DNA of 36,781 nt, from the NCBI GenBank assembly GCA_026015225.1, contig JAOZGV010000127.1, positions 1-36,781 of the forward strand, read 5' to 3'. Shown here piece by piece: positions 9,115 to 16,968 of the stretch. The position numbers were made by a program, and so were the translations under genes. Every line of letters starts with the position of its first letter. The stretch's first letter is position 1. This DNA is from Candidatus Bathyarchaeota archaeon. Lineage in GTDB: Archaea > Thermoproteota > Bathyarchaeia > 40CM-2-53-6 > RBG-13-38-9. Below the pieces are notes generated by a model that saw nothing but the letters and a program-made list of their open reading frames with translations, had not been told where the DNA came from and made no database searches.

Positions 9115-10059
9115 CTAAATTTTACCTAATTTTAATCTGTCATTTATCTTAATGATTTTCCCTTCTTCAGTCAATTCCTTTATGTAAAGATTAAGAGCTT
9201 TGGTAGAATCACAAGCCTTTGCTGAATTATTCCAATTCCCTGGTCCATTGACAATTATTTCCTCTAATTTCTTAATTTTAATTTCTTTAGTATCTGAAAT
9301 TATTTTTAGAATGGCCTTTTTTGTGGTAATGAAACCACATGCTTCAAAAATAGCATCTTTTAGCAGATCGGCGGCCTCTTGCATTAAAGGACAGAGGGGG
9401 TCCATTTCTGCTTTACAACAGTTTCCTTCTCCTTCATTACTATGTTCATCATAGATCTTTTTAATGAGGGACTCTCTATTGCCGTAAGGAAAATTTATTA
9501 ATTTTTTACCTACACTATTTGCAGTACCGCCCGGGCTATCTCTTATTACTTTTACATCTTTTATTATTTTTTTATCTTTATCTAATTTTATCTCAAATTT
9601 CGGCCTGCCAAATTTTTTAGCAAATTCATTAATTAACTCATTATCACTCTGGTTTAGGGTACAGAATGGTTCAGGGAATTCTACATATATTCCTCTTTTT
9701 TCTAAATCATCCTGTACTGTTTTTTTGGCTTCGGGTGCCATTTTTCGATCATCTATAGGATATAAAACTGCTTTTACTCCAAGTCTTTCTGCTATTGGAG
9801 GAATTAGATCCCCTAGTTTTGAATGTATGCCCAATACTAGTAATAGATCGCATTTTTCTATCGGCAAATCTTTTGGGATATATTTCTCTGGTTCTTCCCA
9901 AATTTTTTCCCAGATGTTTTCTTGGTTATTGTGTTCGTCCTCTATAGTCTCGGGTTTGAGTTCATATAAATTGATTATATTATCTCCAAAGCCCTTCAGG
10001 GCAATATTATTTATCATCTGCTCTCCGAATGGTCCGCGATAAATTATGTATATTTTCAT
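9115..10059 (-). CDS. DUF166 family protein, divergent copy with C-terminal extension
   Basis: 314 residues; family of unknown function, once mislabelled as a thymidylate synthase. It aligns by eye with the 243-residue protein at 10761: an N-terminal Rossmann-like half (KIYIIYRGPFGEQM, CDLLLVLGIHSKL, AVLYPIDD), then EFPEPFCTLN (Cys133) and FAKKFGRPKFEIKL. The family Cys in GSPCG is missing here (SPGGTA near 175-179). A pair Cys214-Cys215 and Cys223 (DPLCPLM) replaces or supplements the YPCLAS region. About 70 extra C-terminal residues look like a winged-helix (KLEEIIVNGPG, LYIKELTEEGKIIKIN). Its ATG overlaps the corrinoid gene stop (ATGA), so the two are translationally coupled. It is the last gene of the cdh-linked operon. 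No function is assigned. Confidence 0.8.
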   Translation of the reverse strand: MKIYIIYRGPFGEQMINNIALKGFGDNIINLYELKPETIEDEHNNQENIWEKIWEEPEKYIPKDLPIEKCDLLLVLGIHSKLGDLIPPIAERLGVKAVLYPIDDRKMAPEAKKTVQDDLEKRGIYVEFPEPFCTLNQSDNELINEFAKKFGRPKFEIKLDKDKKIIKDVKVIRDSPGGTANSVGKKLINFPYGNRESLIKKIYDEHSNEGEGNCCKAEMDPLCPLMQEAADLLKDAIFEACGFITTKKAILKIISDTKEIKIKKLEEIIVNGPGNWNNSAKACDSTKALNLYIKELTEEGKIIKINDRLKLGKI

Positions 10060-10709
10060 TTTTGCGCCTCAATGAATTTTTCGCATTTTCTTAATCCATC
10101 TATACTATCTTTGCCAAATGCATCAGCACCAATTTTCATTGCAAAGTCTTCGGTCAATGCTTTCCCACCAACTATCACTTTTACCTTTTCTCTCAAATTT
10201 TCCTTTTCTAGCTGATCAATTACTTCACCCATATGAGAGATGGTTGATGTTAAAAGCGCAGACATACCTAGAATGTTAGGGTTTTCTTCCTTTACCTTTT
10301 CAATAAATAATTCTTTTCCTACATCCACTCCTAAATCTGTAACTTTGAAACCATTAGATTCGAGTGTTATTGTAAATATCATCTTACCTATATCGTGAAC
10401 GTCACCTTTTACAGTTCCAATCACTACTGAACCTCTAGTTTTGATAGTTTTTTTGAAATATTTCTTTAGTATTTCGACTGCCTTTTTCATATTTTTTCCT
10501 GATACGATTAAGTCTGATGTAAAGTATCTCTGGAATTTTTGATCTTCGAAGCCTTTACCTATCTCGTCTAATCCTAAAGACAGTTCGTTGAAAATATCGT
10601 AAGGATCCATGCCTTGATCCAATTTATTTTGGCAATATTCTTTTATTTTATCCCCTTTGAAATCAAGTAGTACTTCTATGAGTCTTCTTATTTCATTTTT
10701 TTTGGACAT
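10056..10709 (-). CDS. Stand-alone methyltransferase corrinoid protein (MtaC/MtbC/MttC-like)
   Basis: Carries a cobamide that shuttles methyl groups between methyltransferases. An N-terminal helical cap domain (about 85 residues: DPYDIFNELSLGLDEIGKGFED) is followed by a B12-binding Rossmann domain with GDVHDIGK, giving the lower axial ligand His, then MSALLT and VVGGKAL-like VIVGGKAL: the DxHxxG...SxL...GG signature. I chose the ATG at 10709 (217 residues) because GGTG lies 9 bases upstream. A longer reading from TTG at 10736 has no ribosome binding site. It lies between two DUF166 genes and overlaps the second by four bases. No MtaB, MttB, MtrH or MtaA homologue is found nearby, so its methyl donor and acceptor are unknown. 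Confidence 0.93.
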   Translation of the reverse strand: MSKKNEIRRLIEVLLDFKGDKIKEYCQNKLDQGMDPYDIFNELSLGLDEIGKGFEDQKFQRYFTSDLIVSGKNMKKAVEILKKYFKKTIKTRGSVVIGTVKGDVHDIGKMIFTITLESNGFKVTDLGVDVGKELFIEKVKEENPNILGMSALLTSTISHMGEVIDQLEKENLREKVKVIVGGKALTEDFAMKIGADAFGKDSIDGLRKCEKFIEAQK

Positions 10710-10760
10710 TCTTTTAAGCACCAGGAAATTCGACAATTATTTGATGTTTTTCTTAAATTA

Positions 10761-11492
10761 TTATTTGACCTCAGATAAAGATTTGAGAATAATACCTTTT
10801 GTGATATAAGCAGCTAAATGGATTAATGATTTTCCTAATTCTGGATCTTTCATTCTAGAAGCCAGACAAGGGTATGTTTGAACAAAAAGGCTTGCTTTTG
10901 TTGGAGCCTCCAATATGCCAACGCCCAATAACTTTTCAGCAACAAAATGGGTCGCTCCACAAGGTGACCCTCTTATTACATCTATTTTCTCTATAATTCC
11001 GTTTTTTAATTTCATTCTTAACTCTGGTTTTCCTACTTTTTTTGCAAAATCATCTATCAATCTATTTTTTGAACCTATTTCCATAGAACAGAACGGTTTT
11101 GGAAATGCAAAAGCAACATCCATTTTTTCGAGTTCTTCAGAGATTTGCTTTTTAATTCCTGGTGGGACCCAATCAGAATTATCAATAGGAACTAGGGCTG
11201 CTTTCGCACCAGAAATCTTCACCAGATCTGGTATCAATGTCACTATAACCGGATTTTCACCTAATGAGAGAACCAAGTCGAATTTTGAAATGTCTTTAGG
11301 TAAAAGTTTCTTTGGTTCGTCAACAAAAATTGGTAGCCCTTGTTGAAATTCATACACATGAATTGCCCAATCTTCTGGAATTCTCTTCCTTATATTTGCT
11401 ATCATTCTATGGCCATACCAACCTTGAACTAGCGCGCAGATAGATATTTTCGATTTCTTTTCAAGTGTTGGTTTAGAAAAATTTGATTTCAT
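10761..11492 (-). CDS. DUF166 family protein, canonical copy
   Basis: 243-residue cytosolic protein of unknown function. Three Cys stand in conserved-looking motifs: PKPFCSMEIG (Cys135), VIRGSPCGATHFVAEKL (Cys178) and QTYPCLASRMKD (Cys209), followed by SLIHLAAYITKG. The first half alternates strands and helices (ICALVQGWYGHRMI, FDLVLSLGEN, AKAALVPIDNSDW). Three spaced Cys could bind a metal or Fe-S cluster, but that is inference. It lies between cooC and the corrinoid gene in the same orientation, implying a corrinoid or CODH/ACS-related role. I recognise the family but cannot give a reaction. Confidence 0.82.
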   Translation of the reverse strand: MKSNFSKPTLEKKSKISICALVQGWYGHRMIANIRKRIPEDWAIHVYEFQQGLPIFVDEPKKLLPKDISKFDLVLSLGENPVIVTLIPDLVKISGAKAALVPIDNSDWVPPGIKKQISEELEKMDVAFAFPKPFCSMEIGSKNRLIDDFAKKVGKPELRMKLKNGIIEKIDVIRGSPCGATHFVAEKLLGVGILEAPTKASLFVQTYPCLASRMKDPELGKSLIHLAAYITKGIILKSLSEVK

Positions 11493-11568
11493 AACTATCT
11501 TTTACCCTTAATCTAAATCCTGATTTTTGATAAGGAATATTTCCATATTTCAATATCCTTTTGTAGGG

Positions 11569-12345
11569 CTATCGATGCATCATTTTTAGATTTTCTTTAA
11601 GCCCTTCTATTGCTTTTACAGCAGGTGAGTTTGGTGAAAGATCTAAAGGTGCTATAGCCTGACTGTCGGCCTTGATTATGTTTTGGTCGAAGGGTATAGT
11701 ATGTATAAGTTCCAAACCAACCTCATTAAGTGATTTTTTTAGAAAATCTATATCCTCTTTTTGCATAATTTTATTTCCTACAGCCATCACTTTTTGTATG
11801 CCTATATCATTCGACAAATTCTTTATTTTCTTTGCAGTTTCTATCGACTGCGTCCCCGGTTCTACAACGCATAATAAAATATCAAATCCCTTTATCGTTG
11901 CTCGTCCTAAATGTTCTAAGCCCGCTTCCATATCCATAATGACCATATCTTTTCTTTCAAGTGTTATATGACGTATTAGAGCCCTGATCAACGAGTTGGC
12001 TGGACACATGCATCCAGAACCACCAGTTCGAATAGTTCCCATAATCAGAAGCATAACACCTTCAGGACCAACTATTCCAAAATTTTCGGTAATGTCGTTT
12101 ACAGTAGGAGCAATGTTATAGATTGGCCCTTTTCCAACTCTCCGCTCAATTAATTCTTTATTCTCAGCGATAGGTTTAACTTTAGATGATATATCTGAGG
12201 CAATCCCTAAAGCGTAAGAAAGATTCATCGCTGGATCAGCATCAATAGCAAGAACCTTGAAGCCGTCATTAGCAAATAAACGCGATAATGTCCCAGAAAT
12301 AAAGGTTTTTCCTACGCCGCCTTTCCCAGCAATAGCTATCTTCAT
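11569..12345 (-). CDS. cooC: CooC/AcsF-type nickel-insertion ATPase (downstream copy)
   Basis: SIMIBI-class MinD-like ATPase involved in maturing the nickel clusters of CODH or ACS. The deviant Walker A GKGGVGKT is at residues 7-14, followed by AIDADPAMNLSYALG. The CooC-specific Cys-x-Cys metal site is CMC at 112-114 (GSGCMCPAN), which in known CooC dimers binds a metal between subunits. IMDMEAGLEHLGR is the Walker B region. Length 258 is typical. It starts 32 bases after cdhE and is followed by the DUF166 gene after a 76-base gap. Confidence 0.92.
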   Translation of the reverse strand: MKIAIAGKGGVGKTFISGTLSRLFANDGFKVLAIDADPAMNLSYALGIASDISSKVKPIAENKELIERRVGKGPIYNIAPTVNDITENFGIVGPEGVMLLIMGTIRTGGSGCMCPANSLIRALIRHITLERKDMVIMDMEAGLEHLGRATIKGFDILLCVVEPGTQSIETAKKIKNLSNDIGIQKVMAVGNKIMQKEDIDFLKKSLNEVGLELIHTIPFDQNIIKADSQAIAPLDLSPNSPAVKAIEGLKENLKMMHR

Positions 12346-12377
12346 AATTTAGCCTCAGAGATAAAAAAATTCGAGAA

Positions 12378-13820
12378 CTATTTGGAGGCTATTTCTCCCA
12401 CTTTCCATTTCTCATTTAGGAATTTTATTATACCAGAGGAGTCCAATGGCCCTACCAAAACGTCCCATCCTGTCACTTCCTCAATCTCACCACTTAGTCT
12501 AGCAGCTCTTCCTGGAATTATTAATTTTTTATGCTTTACTTTTTTTTCAATTTCAAACTCCTTAATTGCTTCGCCTACTTTATCAGCAGTTAACTTTCGT
12601 CCTGCTACAGCACTTTCTACTGATAGACCTTCGGTATCGATCACAATCAAATAACAATCAATTTTTTCGATATCAGAAGCAACAGTGTAATACGTGAGAG
12701 CAAAGTTCGTCGTAAACAATACTGGGGAATTTTCATTTGGTTTCCCAATAACTTTCAACTCTGCATCTACTGCGACTGGTTTTCTTGGATCCGTATAAAG
12801 ATTTTCTCGTAAGATCACTAATGGTAATAGAACCCATCCATCGAGACTATGTAAAACAATAATATCAGAATATCGAGTTATTAACATTGAGGCCAAATAT
12901 GCCTCTTTCCACTTTACATCCTCTATAGATTTTGTATTTTCAAACCATACAACCATCGGATTTCCCATCAATGGAAAACCTAGAAGCTCATCATATTTTT
13001 TGCAGGACGCGCGTCTAAGCATCGTTAGATTATTTATATTCTTACCCAATCCTTCATTCGGGAAAGTTCCTGAATCAAGGACAATATCTTCAATACCATA
13101 TTCCAAAATTGTATTTGAAAGTGAGCGCAGAAGATCGAGATCATTTGGGGCAGATACAACAAGAGGGGAGTTGTAAGTTGATGCTAATTCGGTCATTTCT
13201 AACCAGTTATCCTTGGTTGCAGCATAAATTAAAGGCCTTTTACCTTCACTTGCTTTAAGTCCTGCCTTTACAACTTCGGGATTATGTGAACATAAAATCA
13301 ATGGAAGATTGGTATTTTTAATGACCTCTTTTACCGCGATTGAAAATTTTTCTGGAACACTAGAAGTTGATCTTACTGCGATTAAATCAAGTCGAAGATT
13401 TTGGCCTATATAATGATATTCAAAATTTTGGATTAGTTTAGATCTATTTCCTATCTCTTCTTTTGTCATCTCATCGGAAATGTCAATTGCAATAGCAGTT
13501 GGATTATAGTAAGTGAACTCATGACGGTACATAACAAACTCCCCACCGATAGTAACTGCATTTTCTCCTGTCCCAATGGTAACGCTTCTGACCGGGGGTT
13601 TGACCATATCCCAAATTTTTTGATAATTTTTTTTGTACTTGCCCTCTTCAAGCAGTGGTGTACAGCTTTCAAGAAGAATTTCTTGATTTACTAATTTTGT
13701 GGCAAAGGCCATACAGTTTTCTTCACCACACACCTTGCAATTTGTCCTTGGTAAAAGCTTGTAAACGTCTAAAGGACTTATTTCTTTTATACTGCTTTTT
13801 TTAGTTTCTCTCTCTGACAT
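12378..13820 (-). CDS. cdhE: CdhE, CODH/ACS gamma subunit (large corrinoid iron-sulfur protein)
   Basis: Forms with CdhD the corrinoid Fe-S protein that receives the methyl group from methyl-tetrahydropterin and hands it to CdhC. The N-terminal domain binds a [4Fe-4S] cluster through Cys28, Cys31, Cys36 and Cys53 (TNCKVCGEENC...ESC). The middle is a TIM barrel (DLIAVRSTS, LILCSHNPEVVKAGL), and the C-terminal about 110 residues form the corrinoid-binding domain (LIVIDTEGLSVESAVAGRKLTADKV, LIIPGRAARLSGEIEEVTGWDVLVGPLDSSGI). The ATG is preceded by GAGGGT. It begins 10 bases after cdhD. Length 480 is normal. Confidence 0.97.
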   Translation of the reverse strand: MSERETKKSSIKEISPLDVYKLLPRTNCKVCGEENCMAFATKLVNQEILLESCTPLLEEGKYKKNYQKIWDMVKPPVRSVTIGTGENAVTIGGEFVMYRHEFTYYNPTAIAIDISDEMTKEEIGNRSKLIQNFEYHYIGQNLRLDLIAVRSTSSVPEKFSIAVKEVIKNTNLPLILCSHNPEVVKAGLKASEGKRPLIYAATKDNWLEMTELASTYNSPLVVSAPNDLDLLRSLSNTILEYGIEDIVLDSGTFPNEGLGKNINNLTMLRRASCKKYDELLGFPLMGNPMVVWFENTKSIEDVKWKEAYLASMLITRYSDIIVLHSLDGWVLLPLVILRENLYTDPRKPVAVDAELKVIGKPNENSPVLFTTNFALTYYTVASDIEKIDCYLIVIDTEGLSVESAVAGRKLTADKVGEAIKEFEIEKKVKHKKLIIPGRAARLSGEIEEVTGWDVLVGPLDSSGIIKFLNEKWKVGEIASK

Positions 13821-13830
13821 TGTGAAACCC

Positions 13831-15036
13831 TCAAATTTTCATTTTAATCCATTCTGCATACTTTTCCGGTTTTGATATTTTTGATTTCATCAAATTACCA
13901 ATGACATCCTTTACAGTTCTTACTGCGCTCGGATGCATCATCATAAAATAGTCAACTCCTGCTAAAAGTAGAGTGAGTGCCGTAACTGTTTCCCAGATGG
14001 GACCTCGTTGCTCTCTAGTACCCCACTCTGGCTCCATTTTCATCCAAGCCTCTCTTGCCGCCCATGCATTCGTAGTTCCAGAGGACATTGGATTTTGCAA
14101 CTGATCATCACCCATTAATCCCGATATTCTAGTTCGCTCCATTACGGTAAAAGCGTAATCCAGTCCATATCCCAAGGCAGCCGTTGTTGTATCTATCACT
14201 ATCCTTTCTCTTGGCATAAATTCGAAAAGCTTGCGGTTGAGTTCCTTTGCATCATCTAGATTCATTGAAGTGAAAGCAATAACAATATGTCCATATTTGT
14301 TCATTAAATTTGCCATCTTTTCGATATCCATATCGAGTGTTACTGAATTGAACAGAAGTCTCTCTCCTTCTGAGACTTCAGCAACTTTCTCAAAAACTTT
14401 CATGTCCTTGGACGGATCACCACAACCACCAATAGCTATTGGAACATCTACAGCTTGAAGTACATTCTCTACTGTCTTAGCCGCTTCTTTTGGAGATGTA
14501 TCTTTTATAAGAGGATCAATACTGATGAGGTGTAAATTAACCATTTCAGCTCCAAATTTATCGACTGATAATTTTGCCCAAGCAGGTGGATCCTCCAAAA
14601 CCTCCTCAACTTGTGCTCTTACAGGCTTTGCTAGCGGTATCTTTGTGTCAAAAACATCAAAAGAGATGACGGGGGGATTTGGCATATTTGATTCAAAACT
14701 ATAGTAAGGTAGAGTTCTCTCTCCTCCAATAGTGAAAGTCTTAGATCGGCTACCTCCTTCACCCTTTGTAGCACCCAATATAACTTCTAAAACTTGCCCT
14801 GGATATTCCATTATTGGAGGTTCAAATTTCGTTTCAACAATCTGGGATGGTTTTGACTTCTTCTCAGTAGATTGGATAGCAACTGCTCCTGTACCAGGTT
14901 GTATCCAGAGTTCAAGTTCACCGATTTCTAACTCTACATCCTCTAATTCCAATTCTTGGAATTTCCCTAAAGTATCAATAAAATTGTTTTCTGAACCTAT
15001 CTTAAGCTGACCTTCTTCTCTTTTCTTTTCAGCCAA
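13831..15036 (-). CDS. cdhD: CdhD, CODH/ACS delta subunit (small corrinoid iron-sulfur protein)
   Basis: TIM-barrel partner of CdhE. Typical segments: PVISFDVFDTKIPLAKPVRAQVEEVLEDPPAWAKLSVDKFGAEMVNLHLISIDP, VPIAIGGCGDPSKD, LLFNSVTLDMD, IVIDTTTAALGYGLDYAFTVMERTR and DDQLQNPMSSGTTNAWAAREAW. Start is TTG (MAEKKREEG); the ribosome binding site is weak, which suits translation coupled to cdhC, 11 bases upstream. Length 401 is usual for archaeal CdhD. Confidence 0.97.
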   Translation of the reverse strand: MAEKKREEGQLKIGSENNFIDTLGKFQELELEDVELEIGELELWIQPGTGAVAIQSTEKKSKPSQIVETKFEPPIMEYPGQVLEVILGATKGEGGSRSKTFTIGGERTLPYYSFESNMPNPPVISFDVFDTKIPLAKPVRAQVEEVLEDPPAWAKLSVDKFGAEMVNLHLISIDPLIKDTSPKEAAKTVENVLQAVDVPIAIGGCGDPSKDMKVFEKVAEVSEGERLLFNSVTLDMDIEKMANLMNKYGHIVIAFTSMNLDDAKELNRKLFEFMPRERIVIDTTTAALGYGLDYAFTVMERTRISGLMGDDQLQNPMSSGTTNAWAAREAWMKMEPEWGTREQRGPIWETVTALTLLLAGVDYFMMMHPSAVRTVKDVIGNLMKSKISKPEKYAEWIKMKI

Positions 15037-15047
15037 TTTAATATCAA

Positions 15048-16427
15048 CTACTTCTTCTTTGGAGTACGAATAATAATCTTTTTTGCATGAATCTTCGCAT
15101 CTTTTAAAATAATCTTAAATCCACCACCGGCCACAGGCATACCCATGGCAGGAGAAGTTGTTTCTATTGAAATTTCTTCTTCGGGAACTTTTTCCTCAAA
15201 AGCCAACTCCTTCCAGCCTTCAACGACAGGATGATCCTTAGATTTTAGAAAATCTTTTAATTCATCTATTGAACTAACATCATCTTCAATTGCGATTTTA
15301 TCGATAATGTCTTTTGGAATATAATCAGCCAAACGTTCTTTCATAACTTTAGGCATCCATACTATCTTATTCCATCCACCATCTACTTGAAGAAGTTTTG
15401 GGGATCTCATATATTCAATTGAAAGGCCGTGGAATCCATCAATTTGTCTTCCTCCTGCCGTAGAGTCAGCCATAGTAGAAAATGGCAATGCATTCACTGT
15501 TTTTCCTTGGAAATCCCTATGAACTATTCCTAAGCCGTCAACCTCAGGAATATAAAAGGCTATTGCCTCGAAGCAACCGCATGAGGTGTGTGGATATCCA
15601 AAAGCTGAGTAGAGCCACACGCGATTGATTTCTCCTAATGATTTCTTTTTTGCATTATCATTTATACCGGAATATTCACCTTTAACAGGATCTATGCATT
15701 CACCTTTCTCTATCGTATATATTGGACCCTTTGGATCTATACGAGCGGCTGCTCTGCCATCGAACCAACTTATAGCACCACAATTTGCGTATCTTTGCGG
15801 GGTTATAGTGCATACGTGTGTTGGAGCAAAAGACTGACATAGATCACAACCATAGAATTCATTTACATCGTCGTCTATCAATTTCCTAGCTCTTGCATCT
15901 CTCGCCTCGTATATCTTCATAGCTTCTTTTGACATTTCTTCCACTTTCTTAGGATCTGTGATAAAGGTAACCTGCATTGATTCTATAAATGGCAACTCGC
16001 TTTTAAAAAGACGAAATAGTACTTCTCCAATTATCTTGAATGAATTCAAGCCTTTCTTATAGGATCTTTTTCCCAATCGCATCCATATATCATATCTTTG
16101 ATTGAGGTGCATAAATCCCTCAATATAATTGCCGTATTCATGGATTCGACGTTCTATTACGCCTTCAAGTTCTTCCTCTAGTTGTTTTCCCGCAGCTTCT
16201 ATTAAGATACCTATAGGAATGCTACTTCCTTCTTCGAATTCTGATATGTCTTTCCCAATGATCTTGATCTGCCCGTCTTTTACCTCATTAGGTTTTTTCA
16301 CTCTTACCAATTCAAACTTGTTCTCTACTTTTGGTCCCCCAAGTTCTATAAACAAATCTGATTTCCTAATTCTTTCTCCTTCATATACAATTCCTATGTC
16401 AACAGGTATATCTTCAAACATTGACAA
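15048..16427 (-). CDS. cdhC: CdhC, acetyl-CoA synthase beta subunit (A-cluster)
   Basis: Condenses CO, the corrinoid methyl group and CoA to acetyl-CoA at the Ni-Ni-[4Fe-4S] A-cluster. Ligands are visible: Cys194, Cys197, Cys206, Cys216 and the Cys283-Gly-Cys285 pair. Their spacing (3, 9, 10, 67, 2) equals that of the acetogen ACS A-cluster as I recall it. Like other archaeal CdhC it lacks the N-terminal CODH-binding domain of bacterial ACS. I kept the TTG start at 16427 because GGAGG lies 8 bases upstream; the ATG two codons later is spaced too far. It begins one base after the cdhB stop codon. Confidence 0.97.
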   Translation of the reverse strand: MSMFEDIPVDIGIVYEGERIRKSDLFIELGGPKVENKFELVRVKKPNEVKDGQIKIIGKDISEFEEGSSIPIGILIEAAGKQLEEELEGVIERRIHEYGNYIEGFMHLNQRYDIWMRLGKRSYKKGLNSFKIIGEVLFRLFKSELPFIESMQVTFITDPKKVEEMSKEAMKIYEARDARARKLIDDDVNEFYGCDLCQSFAPTHVCTITPQRYANCGAISWFDGRAAARIDPKGPIYTIEKGECIDPVKGEYSGINDNAKKKSLGEINRVWLYSAFGYPHTSCGCFEAIAFYIPEVDGLGIVHRDFQGKTVNALPFSTMADSTAGGRQIDGFHGLSIEYMRSPKLLQVDGGWNKIVWMPKVMKERLADYIPKDIIDKIAIEDDVSSIDELKDFLKSKDHPVVEGWKELAFEEKVPEEEISIETTSPAMGMPVAGGGFKIILKDAKIHAKKIIIRTPKKK

Positions 16428-16428
16428 A

Positions 16429-16968
16429 TTATTGGCCTCCCAATTTCAATATTAGCGCCTCAAAGAATTCTCTCAACTCTTTTGATGAAATATTTGGAAT
16501 GGACCATGTTGCATTAGGCTGGTAAAAACCATCTAAACTTATAGTCTGGAGATTTCCTGAGAAATTCTTTAATCCTGAGAGGATTAGCCATTCCATATAA
16601 TATGGTAACCCAATAAAAAAAGCTAGATCGTAGGTCCCTTTTCCATCTAATCCCTTCCATTCCGGATCAGTTAATCTATTCGCCACATCCATGACAGGCA
16701 TGGATGCAACTGATTGAAATTCTCTATTAAGAAATTCCTTTACAGAGTGGGCTGTTGCAACAATAGGAATTTCTCCAGCTTTTGCAATATCAATTACAAA
16801 GTCTATTAACTTTTTCCCATCCAAATCTATCTCAACAATTTTATGACCAACAACTAGAATTGGATGCTTTGATCTCTTCAACATGGCCAGTACTACTTCT
16901 GGTTTTACTAAAGGCAGGGCTCTCTTGGTTCCTGCAACTTCTGCTTTCTGCCAGGGCGCATCACTCAT
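16429..16968 (-). CDS. cdhB: CdhB, CODH/ACS epsilon subunit
   Basis: Small subunit (179 residues) that binds CdhA in the archaeal CODH component; proposed to help electron or FAD handling. It has a DHS-like NAD/FAD-binding fold: PEVVLAMLKRSKHPILVVGHKI near the N-terminus, IPIVATAHSVKEF in the middle and LAFFIGLPYYMEWLILSGLKNFSGNLQTISLDGFYQPNATWSIPN near the end. The ATG overlaps the cdhA stop (ATGA). Function is known for the family; the electron role is not settled. Confidence 0.95.
   Translation of the reverse strand: MSDAPWQKAEVAGTKRALPLVKPEVVLAMLKRSKHPILVVGHKIVEIDLDGKKLIDFVIDIAKAGEIPIVATAHSVKEFLNREFQSVASMPVMDVANRLTDPEWKGLDGKGTYDLAFFIGLPYYMEWLILSGLKNFSGNLQTISLDGFYQPNATWSIPNISSKELREFFEALILKLGGQ

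Noticed and set aside
10710..10736. Longer N-terminus for the corrinoid protein from TTG 10736
   Set aside because: No ribosome binding site precedes it, while the ATG at 10709 has GGTG at good spacing, and the extra nine residues are not part of the fold.
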